From Ryuthela nishihirai (taxonomy: Eukaryota; Arthropoda; Arachnida; Araneae; Heptathelidae), in NCBI GenBank assembly GCA_038380435.1, contig JAWZYU010000121.1:186001-250000 (forward strand): DNA of 64,000 nucleotides, in the 5' to 3' direction. The position numbers and the translations under genes are program-made. Below the pieces are notes generated by a model that searched no databases, was not told where the DNA came from, and saw only the letters and a program-made list of their open reading frames with translations. This document shows positions 33,244 through 43,427 of the stretch, piece after piece. The number at the start of each line of letters is the position of its first letter. Position 1 is the stretch's first letter.

Positions 33244-34058
33244 GGCCTTTAGGAACACTGTTTATAACCCAATTTCCCAATCTATAATTATCCATACAGG
33301 CAACATGGCCAAACCAGTGGAGTTTCTCTCTGCGCAATATGCTGCTTAAAGGAGGTTCCAGACTCCTTTGCTTACAAAGTTGAACCACCTAATGCCAAGA
33401 TACTGCATAAGCAAATAGAATCAGGAGCATCTAGTTTCCTGTTATCTTGTTTACAAAGTGTCCAAGTTTCACTACCATAACTGACCCTAGAAAGAACCAA
33501 ACTGTTATACAATCTAATTTTAGTCTTTAGGTGTATACACCTATTTCTCCACACTCTCCCTAGATTCTTAAAAGTCCCGGCAGCAATCCCTATTCTTCTG
33601 TTAATCTCATGCCGCACATCACCATTATCTGTTACATAGCTCCCAAGATAATTAAATTGTATACACCTGCACAAGACTGCAACCATTCATAATAACTGAA
33701 TCACAGCCTAACTGACCAATTTTCACCACTTTAGTTTCTCTCAGTTTAAAACCAATCCTATTCTACTACCAGTCTCAGCAACAGCTCGAATAAAAGAGTT
33801 CATCTCATCAACATCATTTGCCAAAAGGGTTAAATCATCAGCATAATCTAATCAGAATCTAGTCAGAAATTTTCTAATCTAGTCAGAAATTTTCGTATCT
33901 CCAGGCCATTCAAGGCAAAATCTTTCCCTTGAAATTAATTTTGCGTAACATAATTACCAAACTAAAGGAAAAAGGAGACAAAATGCACCCTTGTCGAACA
34001 GCAGATGTAATGCTAAACAAATTGCTACAAACCTTACCAACTCTAACAAATATTAGAG
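33244..34058 (-). mobile_element. RTE-clade LINE copy 9, truncated at both ends
   Basis: A minus-strand remnant, inverted relative to copy 8. A 104-codon frame (33372-33686) includes FNYLGSYVTDNGDVRHEINR and VSYGSETWTLCKQDN; 33203-33388 holds LHWFGHVACMDNYRLGNWV. The YADD region sits near 33840 with a short duplication (AGTCAGAAATTTTC). The left end lacks the final 3' part; the right end stops at the palindrome CTCTAA-CAAATA-TTAGAG. Confidence 0.8.
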
Positions 34059-34564
34059 TAGTGGTGTACAGTGCAGTAATTAAAATTAAAGTTATTTAAT
34101 TCTCTACGACACTGTTAAATGTTTTTAAACACTTCAACACATGGAACTATGCTATCATATATCAATAATTATTAAGGAGAGGTTTATGTACCATGCCATA
34201 GAGGATGGGTAGCAACTGGAGCTTCTTGGGATGCTTTCGGTGAGAAATTTAAAATTCGACGTTTTTGCCGGCATCTGGTGCCTCAGTGGAGATTAAAATA
34301 AGAATGATGGCTGCCAATGGTCTGCCCGCCTTGGTGAATGAAATAACCATTTGTACTTTTGATAGCATAGAGTGCTTAAAAATTTCTGATCCACTACGCA
34401 CGTTTTGCTTCTTTTCTATCAGCGCTTCATCAGGTGGGAAATGAGGAACTTAAGCAGCTGCAGGAGAGGTAGTTGGTTGTTCTGCATGGGGTAGGTGTGT
34501 GGTGCCATAAATTGACAACTCAGTGGCTCAGCTCCAAGGATAGGAATGGTCGCGGATATGTGGG
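34059..34564. other. unassigned DNA with a Penelope-like motif
   Basis: Not RTE. The reverse strand near 34404-34434 reads CCTGATGAAGCGCTGATAG followed by GAAGCAAAACGTGCG. That is the layout of the CTGATGA...GAAAC segments seen in terminal regions of Penelope-like elements, although the stem is degenerate here. No coding frame. Confidence 0.3.
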
Positions 34565-35695
34565 TGGACGTAATGCGATCTGCATGTAATAGAGGCCATT
34601 GCTGTTAATTAATATATAATCAATCATATTCTTATGCAGCCCATCGGGTGAAACCCATGTTTACTTATGTATGTCACGGTGTTTGTAATATGTGTTTGTT
34701 ATTCTGAAACCATTGGGTTTACTTACCTGTAGGAGACACTGCGCATTGCCATTGCAGCTACCAATACCAAAAGGGCCAGTCACTCCTCCCCAAAGGTCAG
34801 AGTCAGTACCAACTTTGGCATTGAAGTCACCTAGAACAAGGGTAATATCTCCTTTCTTGCCAGAATTCAAAATATCCTGAAGTTGTCCATAAAACCTTTC
34901 TTTCTCATTGGCATCCTTGGTGGGGACAAAACAACAGAAAGCATTCAAGTCTTTAATACTTGTCTGAAATTTTGCTATAACAAACCTTTCATTAATGCAT
35001 TCATATCCTAGAAGAGCATCACCGCCTGCTGAGAAGCAAACCCATGCCTTGGTGATGCTTATTATCTTCCCTCCGTGAAAAGAGAAATTTAAGATTATTT
35101 TTAAGAATCTGACCATTCTGTGTTCATCTGGTCTCTTGAAGCCTAGAATATATAAATTATATCTGGAATTCTTGTGTGAGGACATGAAGAGAATAAGCTC
35201 TGTGCAGAGCCTCACATTCATTCTCATAAAAGTATGACTCTGTACAGATGTACAGAGTCATACTTATATCCCCTAATCGCAGGCATAGGGCAAAGACCCA
35301 TTCCCCCAGCACTAAAGGCTAAAGCCATCTACACTGGAAGACTTCCTCCATTGTAGAATTTGACAATGCCAGTAGAAGCAAATAATTCAGGTGCCTGTGA
35401 TGACCTCTGCTCAGGATTATCCACCAGATGATAAAACATATCCTGTGAATCTATTTATTTGGGGTTCAAACCACAGACAAACAGAAAACACAGCAGATTT
35501 TCCCACCACAGAATCCACCAGTGCAGCAAATTCAGGATCCATAATCAAGATTAGAGCCAAACCCCTTTGTGGTTGACCACTACTCAGCAGGGTATGAAAA
35601 AAAAGTAGCCATAGTTGGCCAGATCAGTAGGCTACCCTAAGCTGGCAGCCGTTCTCTCCCATTCACTTCCACAAGAGCGTATCTCTTTTGAAAGG
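34565..35695 (-). mobile_element. RTE-clade LINE copy 10, endonuclease and 5' UTR only
   Basis: A minus-strand 188-codon frame (34661-35227) covers most of the endonuclease: NLYILGFKRPDEHRM (altered catalytic Glu block; consensus QETRW reads KRPDE), DITLVLGDFNAKVGTDSDLW, GSCNGNAQCLLQVSKPNGF and RITNTYYKHRDIHK. The 5' untranslated region follows to about 35695. The RT and 3' end are missing (break near 34565). Confidence 0.85.
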
Positions 35696-37115
35696 TGGAA
35701 CTGCCAATGCCAATGGGATCTAAAACTGCTGCCCAAAGATCAGAATCAGTAGCAAGAATATCATTGAAATGGCGTAGCGCAAAATAATTTCCTCCTTTCT
35801 TCACAGAACTCAAAATACCTTGAAACTGGCTGTAAAATATATCCTCATTCTCATCAGAGTCTTCTCTGGGTGCATAACAACAGATGACACTCAGGTCTTT
35901 AATATTTGTTTCAAATTTTGCTGTAAGAAATCTTTCATTAATGCAGTCATATCCTAAAAGAGCATCACTTGCATGTCTGCTGAGAAGCAAACCTACCCTT
36001 GGGAGATGCTTTCCATCCTCCCTGCCTGAAAAGAGAAATTTGAAGTTATTTTTAAGCATCTCACCTTTACCTGCCCATCTGGTCTCTTGAAAGCCTAGAA
36101 TATCTAGGTAATAATGTGGAAATTCCTATGTGAGGACATCAAAAGAATAACTTTTATGTAACGTCCTCACATTCCACAAATTTGCAGAGAGAAAATGATT
36201 AGTAGGATATTTAAAGAAACTAGGTTTATTGAGAGAGGTAGGGCGAATAATATGAAACAGCACCCTGATCGCAGGCATGGAACAAAGACCTATTCCTCGT
36301 CCACTAAATGCTGAAATCACTGACGCCTGTAGAAACTTCAGGCACCACATTTTCAACTGGTCTTTTTCAAGAGCCACTGGCCTCCCTGAGATGTTATTTC
36401 AGTTTAGGATTGACGATGCCCAACTTGCTAAGTGAGGGTTCAAGTATCTGCGATGGCCTCTGAGCAAGATTGTCCCCCAGCTAATATAAGGTATCCCATG
36501 CCTCTGTTCACTTAATACTGGCAACTCACAAAATAAACAGAAAGCATAGGGGCAGATTCTCCTTCAACAGAGTCCAACCAATGCAGCAAGTCCAGGATCC
36601 ATAAACCAGTCCAGTCTATTGGGTACAAATGATCATCATCAGGACCCTGTGAAGTTGTCCACTCCTAAGTAAATAATAAAATAAATACCCCTCAAGCAGC
36701 TGCTTGCCACAGAGGTCTGACAGGAGCCTGTCAGTTTATATGCCACAGTAGAAGGTCTGAGAGGATGGCAGGACCTCAGCAGAAAAACGACACAAACAGC
36801 CATGCCTTACCCGGGGCTCGAACCCAGGTCCCGTAGATCAGTAGCCAAGCGCACTAACCACTTGGCCATTGAACGGCTACTCCTAAGTAGGGTTAAAAAA
36901 AAGGAAAAGTGGCTATGGATGACCAGATCAGTAGCCCACACTGAGTTGGCAGCCTTACCCTTCTGTTCCCTTCCAAAAGAGAATATCTCTTTTGAAAGGT
37001 ACTAACAGCCTGCACCATGAGAAGGTGACGTCGGACATTAGGTGCATCAGTTCTGTGCATCACATTGGGGATTGGTACACAGCTCTCCTCCCAGTTTTTG
37101 CCTAGCTACCCTTTA
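35696..37115 (-). mobile_element. RTE-clade LINE copy 11, endonuclease and 5' UTR
   Basis: It directly abuts copy 10 and repeats the same order (part of the EN, then 5' UTR), so it is a separate truncated copy or a tandem fusion. A 140-codon minus frame (35637-36059) has FNDILATDSDLWAA where GDFNAKVGTDSDLWG is expected (the GDF motif reads RHF), together with DLSVICCYAPRED. The 5' UTR runs to CCAGTTTTTGCCTAGCTACC near 37110 and is interrupted by a SINE-A at 36672-36878. Confidence 0.8.
36672..36878 (-). mobile_element. SINE family A, full length with 11-bp TSD
   Basis: A complete reverse-strand copy: AATAAA-type tail, CTCAAGCAGCTGCTTGCC, body, B-box (GGGGCTCGAACCC) and A-box (GCACTAACCACTTGGCCAT). 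The direct repeat ACTCCTAAGTA lies at 36661-36671 and 36879-36889. It sits in the 5' UTR of RTE copy 11. This is the best copy for defining family A limits. Confidence 0.92.
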
Positions 37116-37659
37116 CAAACCGAATATTGCAACAGTGTATTAATTATAGAAATATGGACTTTTTATGGTGGAATGTGAACGTCATGAAGTTTCCTTTGGG
37201 AAGAATGAAACTGATAATTAGAAAACTTTTTAGTGTGATTGGTACTAATGAAATATTAAAATTTGCCTTTTTCGAATATTTAGTAATTTTAATATCTTTA
37301 CATGTCACTAAAATGAAAATCACAACTCTAACGAGTTTTACAAATAATATGTATGCAACAGAAATTTGAAAAATTTGTAATAGCTTTTAAGGGATATTCC
37401 ACTGACAGGAATAATATACCCACCTTCTGTGAGAGGTGTGGAAAATGCTACTACTTCAATTTAAGAATTAAGAGACGAATACTTTTATGTTGTATAATTA
37501 CTAATAAAAATACTATTTGCAGTTTCCCCATCATTGTTTGTTCAAATTAAAACTTTTAAGGAATGAAATATTAGGGAAAGGAAAAACTTTATTCTCTTTG
37601 AAAACGGAATTTTCATATGCGCCTGAGGCGATATTCATTCTTCTATTTAAGAATGTTTT
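37116..37659. other. unassigned AT-rich DNA
   Basis: Open frames of 80 and 65 codons (37127-37369, 37353-37550) have no recognisable domain. CTFCERCGKCYYF-like text at about 37421-37460 (two CxxC pairs) is not followed by His residues in zinc-finger spacing. I do not call a gene. Confidence 0.4.
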
Positions 37660-37910
37660 TCTTTTTCTTTTGGCTCTTTAAGGATATAGATTTCTATCTA
37701 GACGCTTCTTAGGAATGTAAATTTTATGCCAGTGGTTCTTTAAAGATATGTTAGTTTTTCTACTGGCTTTTAATAATGTTTGTTTTTCTAGTGGCTATTT
37801 ACGAAAAAATGTATTTTTTTCTAGTGATTCTTTAAGAATATTTTTAATTTTTTTAGGAACTTTTTTGTAATCACATTTTAAGGATACAGTTTTCTTGATG
37901 GCTATTAGCT
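37660..37910. repeat. degenerate tandem repeat, unit about 45-50 bp
   Basis: The phrase TTTCTAGTGGCTCTTTAAGA, or a variant, recurs about five times (near 37665, 37725, 37775, 37818 and 37895), each followed by an ATATGT-like segment. A related unit lies at 24210-24260. Confidence 0.5.
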
Positions 37911-38837
37911 AACATTGGTTGACCACCTCTCACTCTAGATAGTGTGATGGTGTCACATTCCATCAAAGAAAGAAGACAGCAACGGACTTTCCAAGTCCAT
38001 CACTCTCCGCTTTCTCACCACAGCAGGGTAAGAGGGGGGAGAATCTAAATGTTTGTACAGTTGTGACTAGAGACTTGAAATGGCAGATTGCCAGCCAGGC
38101 TTTCAATCTGCCACTACTTAATTGGATTACTAAACAGTGTTCATCCTTTTTGTTTTAATTTTGTTCATTGTATATATTTTGCTTATTCTTGTGTCTGATT
38201 ACTTATTTCATTTCTAGGTATATATAGCCAAGTACCTGAAACTTTAAAAAAAGGTAAAAAAAGCTTGCAATAAAGTATACGAAGTAAATTAACACTGATA
38301 GAAAGCAGAAAATTACAGAAATGGAAAAAAAATTCATTTAAACATTCAGTTGACACTAATCTACTGTTTGAAATTCTGTACATCCAAAAGAATATATTCT
38401 AAGTGTTTACACATTTATATTTTCCGTAGAGAAAAATATATATATATGATTCATTAAAGTGGAACATATTTTGTCAAATTGACAAAATATGCATCATGTT
38501 AACAACATTGAAAGGTGCTTCATGTGCATAAAATATCGTGAATACGACACTGAATAAATTAGATTCATAAATTGTTTTAGCTGGAACAAAAATATGTTTC
38601 TTATTTGTCATAAAGAACTGACAAGAAGGCAAAGAAATGCTTTCTATTTGTGAAAAATACAAAAAGTGAAATCAGAGTTGGAACTATTAGTGTGAGCAGA
38701 ACAAACACTTGTGTGTAGGAAATTTTTCCAGATACAAAGATATAAAGAGCACTTCTGAGATAACATGCAGAAATTTTACAGCAGATGTCATATTATGTAA
38801 TGGAGAATATTGATTGAACAGCACCTGTATTCTAATA
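37911..38837. other. AT-rich DNA with one perfect palindrome
   Basis: No gene recognised. The palindrome CATATTTTGTCAA-A-TTGACAAAATATG occupies 38465-38491 (13-bp arms, one-base centre), with an (AT)n tract about 25 bp before it. Confidence 0.45.
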
Positions 38838-39627
38838 CATAGGAATGTCATATATTGGTGAAATATGTAAAGAAAGTTTCAAAAGCAAGCTTCTGCTCTA
38901 ATATCAGTATTTTACAAACACAATACATAAGACAACCAAATCTTCAGTCTTCAATAATAATTTTCATGCACAGGAAAAGAAGAAAAAAAATTGGGTATAG
39001 TAAAACTTTTCTTAAAATCTTTTATTTCGCACACAATAAAAAGAAATATATTAGTGAAGTACAAAACTAAAATTTTGAAAGCAAGCCTGTGACATTTTTA
39101 TCTTTCTCCTACAAAATACAGTCCACATATATGTGGAAAATGCAAAAATTCATTTAAAACAAAGCAGAATCTTGAAATATATAACAATCTTTGAAATATA
39201 TAACAAGAAATTTCATATGCAGATTTAAGGACCACTTTCTTAATCTCCCAGAAAGAATGAGCACATTTTAAAAATTAAACAGGAATCATCAGAGAAATTA
39301 AATTTTAGGTGTTATTTTCTTAAACACAGAAAAAAAATTACATGTATGTGAAATATCTAATAAGAAATTTGCACTGAAATCTTCTCTTAGGAAGCATGTT
39401 CTGACACACACAGGGAAAAACCGCATGTATGTGAAATATGTAAAAAGAAATTTGGACAGATGTCTCAACTTAGGAAACATGTTCTGACACACATAGTGGA
39501 AAAACCACATTTATGTGAAATATGTAATAACAAATTTGCACTGAAATCTACCCTTAGGAACCATTATCTGACACACACAGGGGAAAAACTGCATGTGTGT
39601 GAAATATGTAATTAAAAGTTTGCAGAG
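38838..39627 (+). pseudogene. decayed C2H2 zinc fingers upstream of the intact array
   Basis: 39350-39627 contains about four fingers closely related to the downstream array but damaged. One lost its second Cys (EIS in place of EIC near 39348-39356). A linker near 39405 lacks one G, giving a frameshift. One has a stop (TAA at 39613-39615) just after CEICN. Further left, older remnants keep only parts of the pattern (CEICKESF-like text at about 38860; PHICGKCKNSF at about 39120-39155). It is the same strand and periodicity as the array. Confidence 0.75.
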
Positions 39628-41532
39628 ATGTCTAATCTTAAGGAGCATAGTCTGACACACACAGTGGAAAAACCATATGCATGTGAAATATGTAATAAGA
39701 AATTTGGGAAGATGTGTAATCTTAGGAGGCATGTTCTGACACACACAAGGGAAAAACCGCATGAATGTGAAATATGTAATAAGAAATTTGGACAGATGTA
39801 TCATCTTAGGATGCATGTTCTGACACACACAGGGGAAAAATCACATGCATGTGAAATGTGTAATAAGAAATTTGCACTGAAATCTACACTTAGGAACCAT
39901 GTTCTCACACACACAGGGGAAAAATCACATGTATGTGTAATATGTAATAAGAAATTTTCACAGAAATCTACTTTTAGAATACACGTTCTGACACACACAG
40001 GGGAAAAACAGCATGTATGTAAAATATGTAATAAGAGATTTGCACAGAAATCTACCCTTACAAATCATGTTCTGACACACACAGGGGAAAAACTGCATGT
40101 ATGTGAAATATGTAATAAAAAATATGCATGGATGTCTTCACTTAGGGAGCATTTTCTGACACACACAGGGGAAAAACCACATGTATGTGAAATATGTAGT
40201 AGGAAATTTACACAGATGTCTATTCTTAGGAAGCATTTTCTGACACACACAGGGGAAAAACAGCATGTATGTGAAATATGTAAGAAGAAATTTAGACAGA
40301 TGTATCATCTTAGGATGCATGTTCTGACACACACAGGGGAAAAATCACATGCATGTGAAATGTGTAATAAGAAATTTGCACTGAAATCTACACTTAGGAA
40401 CCATGTTCTCACACACACAGGAGAAAAACCACATGCATGTGAAATATGTAGTAGGAAATTTGCAGTGAAATCTACCCTTAGAAAGCATGTTCTGACACAC
40501 ACAGGGGAAAAACCACATTCATGTGAAATATGTAATAAGAAATTTACACAGAGGTCTATTCTTAGGAAGCATTTTCTGACACACACAGGGGAAAAACCAT
40601 ATGTATGTGAAATATGTAATAAGAAATTTAGACGCATGTCTCATCTTAGGATGCATGTTCTGACACACACAGGTGAAAAACAGCATGTATGTGAAATATG
40701 TAAGAAGAAATTTGGACAGATGTCTCATCTTAGGATGCATGTTCTGACACACACAGGGGAAAAACCACATGCATGTGAAATGTGTAATAAGAAATTTGCA
40801 CGGATGTCTTCACTTAGGGAGCATTTTCTGACACACACAGGGGAAAAACCACATGTATGTGAAATATGTAGTAGGAAATTTACACAGATGTCTATTCTTA
40901 GGAAGCATTTTCTGACACACACAGGTGAAAAACAGCATGTATGTGAAATATGTAAGAAGGAATTTGGACAGATGTCTCATCTTAGGATGCATGTTCTGAC
41001 ACACACACGGGAAAAACCACATGCATGTGAAATGTGTAATAAGAAATTTGCACTGAAATCTACACTTAGGAACCATGTTGTCACACACACGGGGGAAAAA
41101 CCACATGCATGTGAAATATGTAGTTGGAAATTTGCACTGAAATCTACCCTTAGAAAGCATGTTCTCACACACACAGGGGAAAAACCGCATTCATGTGAGA
41201 TATGTAATAAGAAATTTACACAGATGTCTAACCTTAGGAAGCATTTTCTCACACACACAGGGGGAAAACCGCATGTATGTGAAATATGTAATAAGAAATT
41301 TCGAGAAATGTCTCATCTTAGGAGGCATTTTCTGACACACACAGGAGAAAAACCGCATGTATGTGAAATATGTAATAAGAAATTTACACAGATGTCTAAT
41401 CTTAGGCAGCATTTTCTGACACACACAGGAGAAAAACCGCATGTATGTGAAATATGTAATAAGAAATTTGGACATATGTCCAATCTTAGAAAGCATTTTC
41501 TGACACACACAGGGGAAAACCCACATATGTGA
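39628..41532 (+). CDS. C2H2 zinc-finger array protein, 22 complete fingers
   Basis: 634 codons, almost entirely C2H2 fingers of exactly 28 residues (84 bp): CEICNKKF-x5-LRxH-xLTH followed by the TGEKPH linker. Residues 1-18 are the C-terminal half of a finger whose Cys half lies before the stop at 39613. Complete fingers start at 39682 and repeat every 84 bp. The DNA-contact helix positions vary (for example ALKSTLRN, TQMSILRK, GQMSHLRM, ARMSSLRE), as expected of a sequence-specific DNA-binding protein in the nucleus. No KRAB, BTB, ZAD or SCAN domain is visible. The true start may be in an upstream exon, since the first Met is inside a finger. The frame ends where a 2-bp loss (near 41527) turns CAT-GTA-TGT into CAT-ATG-TGA. 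The clean length argues for recent constraint or recent amplification. It could also be a young pseudogene. Confidence 0.75.
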   Translation: MSNLKEHSLTHTVEKPYACEICNKKFGKMCNLRRHVLTHTREKPHECEICNKKFGQMYHLRMHVLTHTGEKSHACEMCNKKFALKSTLRNHVLTHTGEKSHVCVICNKKFSQKSTFRIHVLTHTGEKQHVCKICNKRFAQKSTLTNHVLTHTGEKLHVCEICNKKYAWMSSLREHFLTHTGEKPHVCEICSRKFTQMSILRKHFLTHTGEKQHVCEICKKKFRQMYHLRMHVLTHTGEKSHACEMCNKKFALKSTLRNHVLTHTGEKPHACEICSRKFAVKSTLRKHVLTHTGEKPHSCEICNKKFTQRSILRKHFLTHTGEKPYVCEICNKKFRRMSHLRMHVLTHTGEKQHVCEICKKKFGQMSHLRMHVLTHTGEKPHACEMCNKKFARMSSLREHFLTHTGEKPHVCEICSRKFTQMSILRKHFLTHTGEKQHVCEICKKEFGQMSHLRMHVLTHTREKPHACEMCNKKFALKSTLRNHVVTHTGEKPHACEICSWKFALKSTLRKHVLTHTGEKPHSCEICNKKFTQMSNLRKHFLTHTGGKPHVCEICNKKFREMSHLRRHFLTHTGEKPHVCEICNKKFTQMSNLRQHFLTHTGEKPHVCEICNKKFGHMSNLRKHFLTHTGENPHM

Positions 41533-41931
41533 AATATGTAATAAGAAATTTGCAGACATGTCTGATCTTAAGGAGCATTTTCAGACACACAGGGGAAAAA
41601 CCACATGTATGTGATATATGTAATAAGAAATTTGCACAGATGTCTTAGGGAGCATTTTCTGACACACAGGAGAAAAACCACATTTATGTGAAATATGTAA
41701 TAAGAAATTTTCACGGAGATCTACCCTGCAAGACCATTTAGTTACACACTGAGTAAAAGCCACATGTATATAATATGTGTAATAAGAAATTTGCATGCAG
41801 CTATCAACTTCAGAAGCATTTTCTAACACACAGTGGAAAACTCATATGTATGTGATGTATGTAATAATGAATTTGTAAGTATGTCTAACCTTAGAAGGAA
41901 TTTTTTATGCAGAGAGGGGAAATACTACATA
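41533..41931 (+). pseudogene. decayed zinc fingers, 3' continuation before the mariner
   Basis: After the frameshift at 41527, fingers continue with increasing damage: CEICNKKFADMSDLKEHF in a shifted frame, then a deletion inside a finger (CACAGATGTCTTAGGGAG near 41635), a linker stop (CACTGAGTAAAAGC near 41745-41758) and an altered finger up to the mariner insertion at 41932. The 84-bp rhythm is still clear. Confidence 0.8.
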
Positions 41932-41933
41932 TA

Positions 41934-43425
41934 CAGGGTGATTCAGAATTCATCATAAATATTTGGTGGGGAGGTAGGTAATAAGAAACGAAGGAGATTT
42001 CACATAGGAAAGCATGGGCGCATATGCCATGTAGTAGGGCAAAATGACCCCAGTTCAATGATGGAAAGAACACATAAGAAGGAAGTGGTAAGGAAAAAAC
42101 ATTTATTATCTTACATGTAACATTTCTTTGCATTGGTTGTACAGACTTACAAGAGGTGCTCGAACTGCCGACCATGTGCTAGAATGCATGACTCACAACG
42201 GCGTTGCATGGACAGCCGGACCCTGTGGAAGATGCCTGGCATTTCCCGGATGTTTGAGGCAGCAACTGATATGCGTGCTACAAGATCCATAGCACTATCA
42301 ACAGGGGTCTCGTACACCATGTTTTTCATAGCACCCCATACAAAGAAATCGATTGGAGATAAATCCGGGAACGTGGTGGCCAAGAAACCGGTCCACCGCG
42401 GCCAATCCATTGACCACCAAACTGTCTGCGTAGGTAAGCACACACGGCATATGCGAAATGTGCAGAAGCGCCGTCATGCTGGAACCACATTCGCCGGAGA
42501 CTACCATCAGGAACCTCGTTCAGAAGATCCGGTAACACAGTCTGAAGAAATGTTAGGTACTTGGCACCGTCCAAACGGGATGGTAGTAAATACGGGCCCA
42601 ACAAACAGTCACCGACAATCCCAGTCCACACATTGACAGCAAAACGTTGTTGCGCAGCTCCAGGTCTTGTACTGTGTGGGTTCTGACAAGCCCACACATG
42701 CCAATTGTGTGTGTTGAAGACACCCTCTCGAGTGAACAAGCCTCATCGGTGAAAAGAACATACATTGGGAAATTGGGATCAACGGCTGTTCTCTGCATGA
42801 ACCACTGACAAAAAATAACACGCTTGGGATGGTCGTCTGCTGCCAATAATTGCACTCTTTGCAGATGAAACGGATGTAACCCTTCATCGTGTAATATCCG
42901 CCACACTGTTGCTTGCGAAATTCCAAACTGCCTAGCCATACCTCGTGTGCTAGCACCAGGTTGTTCCTCGATTTCCTGTAGGACAGCTTCCTCTACTGCT
43001 ACTGTCCGTGCCGATCTGCGCCTCCCTCGATTAACATTACTAGCAGCAAACGATCCTGTTTCACGCAGTTGCCGATGAATACGTGAAAACATTTGATGCT
43101 GTGGCACACGGCGGTTTGGGAAGCGCGCTGCATACAATTGCCTGGCTCGAAGACATCTTTCTCCTGCCGCACCGTAAGTTACATGCATATCTGCACATTC
43201 ATTCCACGTATACCGGTTCATGTTACTTCTGCAAATTCACCTTGTCGAATGACAACTGACTGCACGCGTCAAACAGCTGTGCTTCTGTATGAGAGGTGTG
43301 TACACACAGCGCCCTCTACACCACCATGCGTTCGTCTGCCCCCATACTTTCCTATGTGAAATCTCTTTCTTTTCTTATTCCCTTCCTCCCCACTAAATAT
43401 TGATGATGAATTCTGAATCACCCTG
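41934..43425 (-). mobile_element. mariner-superfamily transposon, 1492 bp, complete ends
   Basis: The termini CAGGGTGATTCAGAATTCAT and ATGAATTCTGAATCACCCTG form inverted repeats that continue for about 80 bp with few mismatches, and TA flanks both sides (41932-41933, 43426-43427). Excising the element leaves ...ACATATATGTGAAATATG, against ACATGTATGTGAAATATG in intact fingers, which proves insertion into a finger linker. It encodes a transposase on the minus strand. The two ends have few mismatches, so it is a fairly young copy. Confidence 0.93.
42147..43221 (-). pseudogene. mariner-type transposase with N-terminal HTH, two frameshifts
   Basis: The N-terminal part (42553-43221) starts at MNRYTWNECADMHVTYG and includes an HTH-rich domain (RFPNRRVPQHQMFSRIHRQL) of the DUF4817 type common in arthropod genomes, then ATVWRILHDEGLHPFHLQRV. 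The first catalytic Asp is in FTDEA (codon 42745-42747). A shift near 42740 moves the frame to 42326-42739 (FAVNVWTGIVGDCLLGPYLL; second catalytic Asp in FQHDGASAH, 42473-42475). A one-base loss near 42367 moves it again to 42147-42443 (DLSPIDFFVWGAMKNMVYE, third catalytic region). All three catalytic blocks are recognisable, but the frame is broken, so the copy is not autonomous. Confidence 0.85.
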
Positions 43426-43427
43426 TA

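Noticed and set aside
37421..37460. Possible small zinc-binding protein (CERCGKCYYF)
   Set aside because: Only one Cys cluster, no His pair at C2H2 distance, and no conserved context.
39298..41559. Many open frames on the minus strand across the zinc-finger region
   Set aside because: They are antisense shadows of the 84-bp repeat: the unit happens to lack stops on the opposite strand. The text repeats with the same period and has no zinc-finger residues.
42133..42636. A 167-codon plus-strand frame in the mariner
   Set aside because: It is antisense to the transposase, which has clear catalytic blocks on the minus strand.
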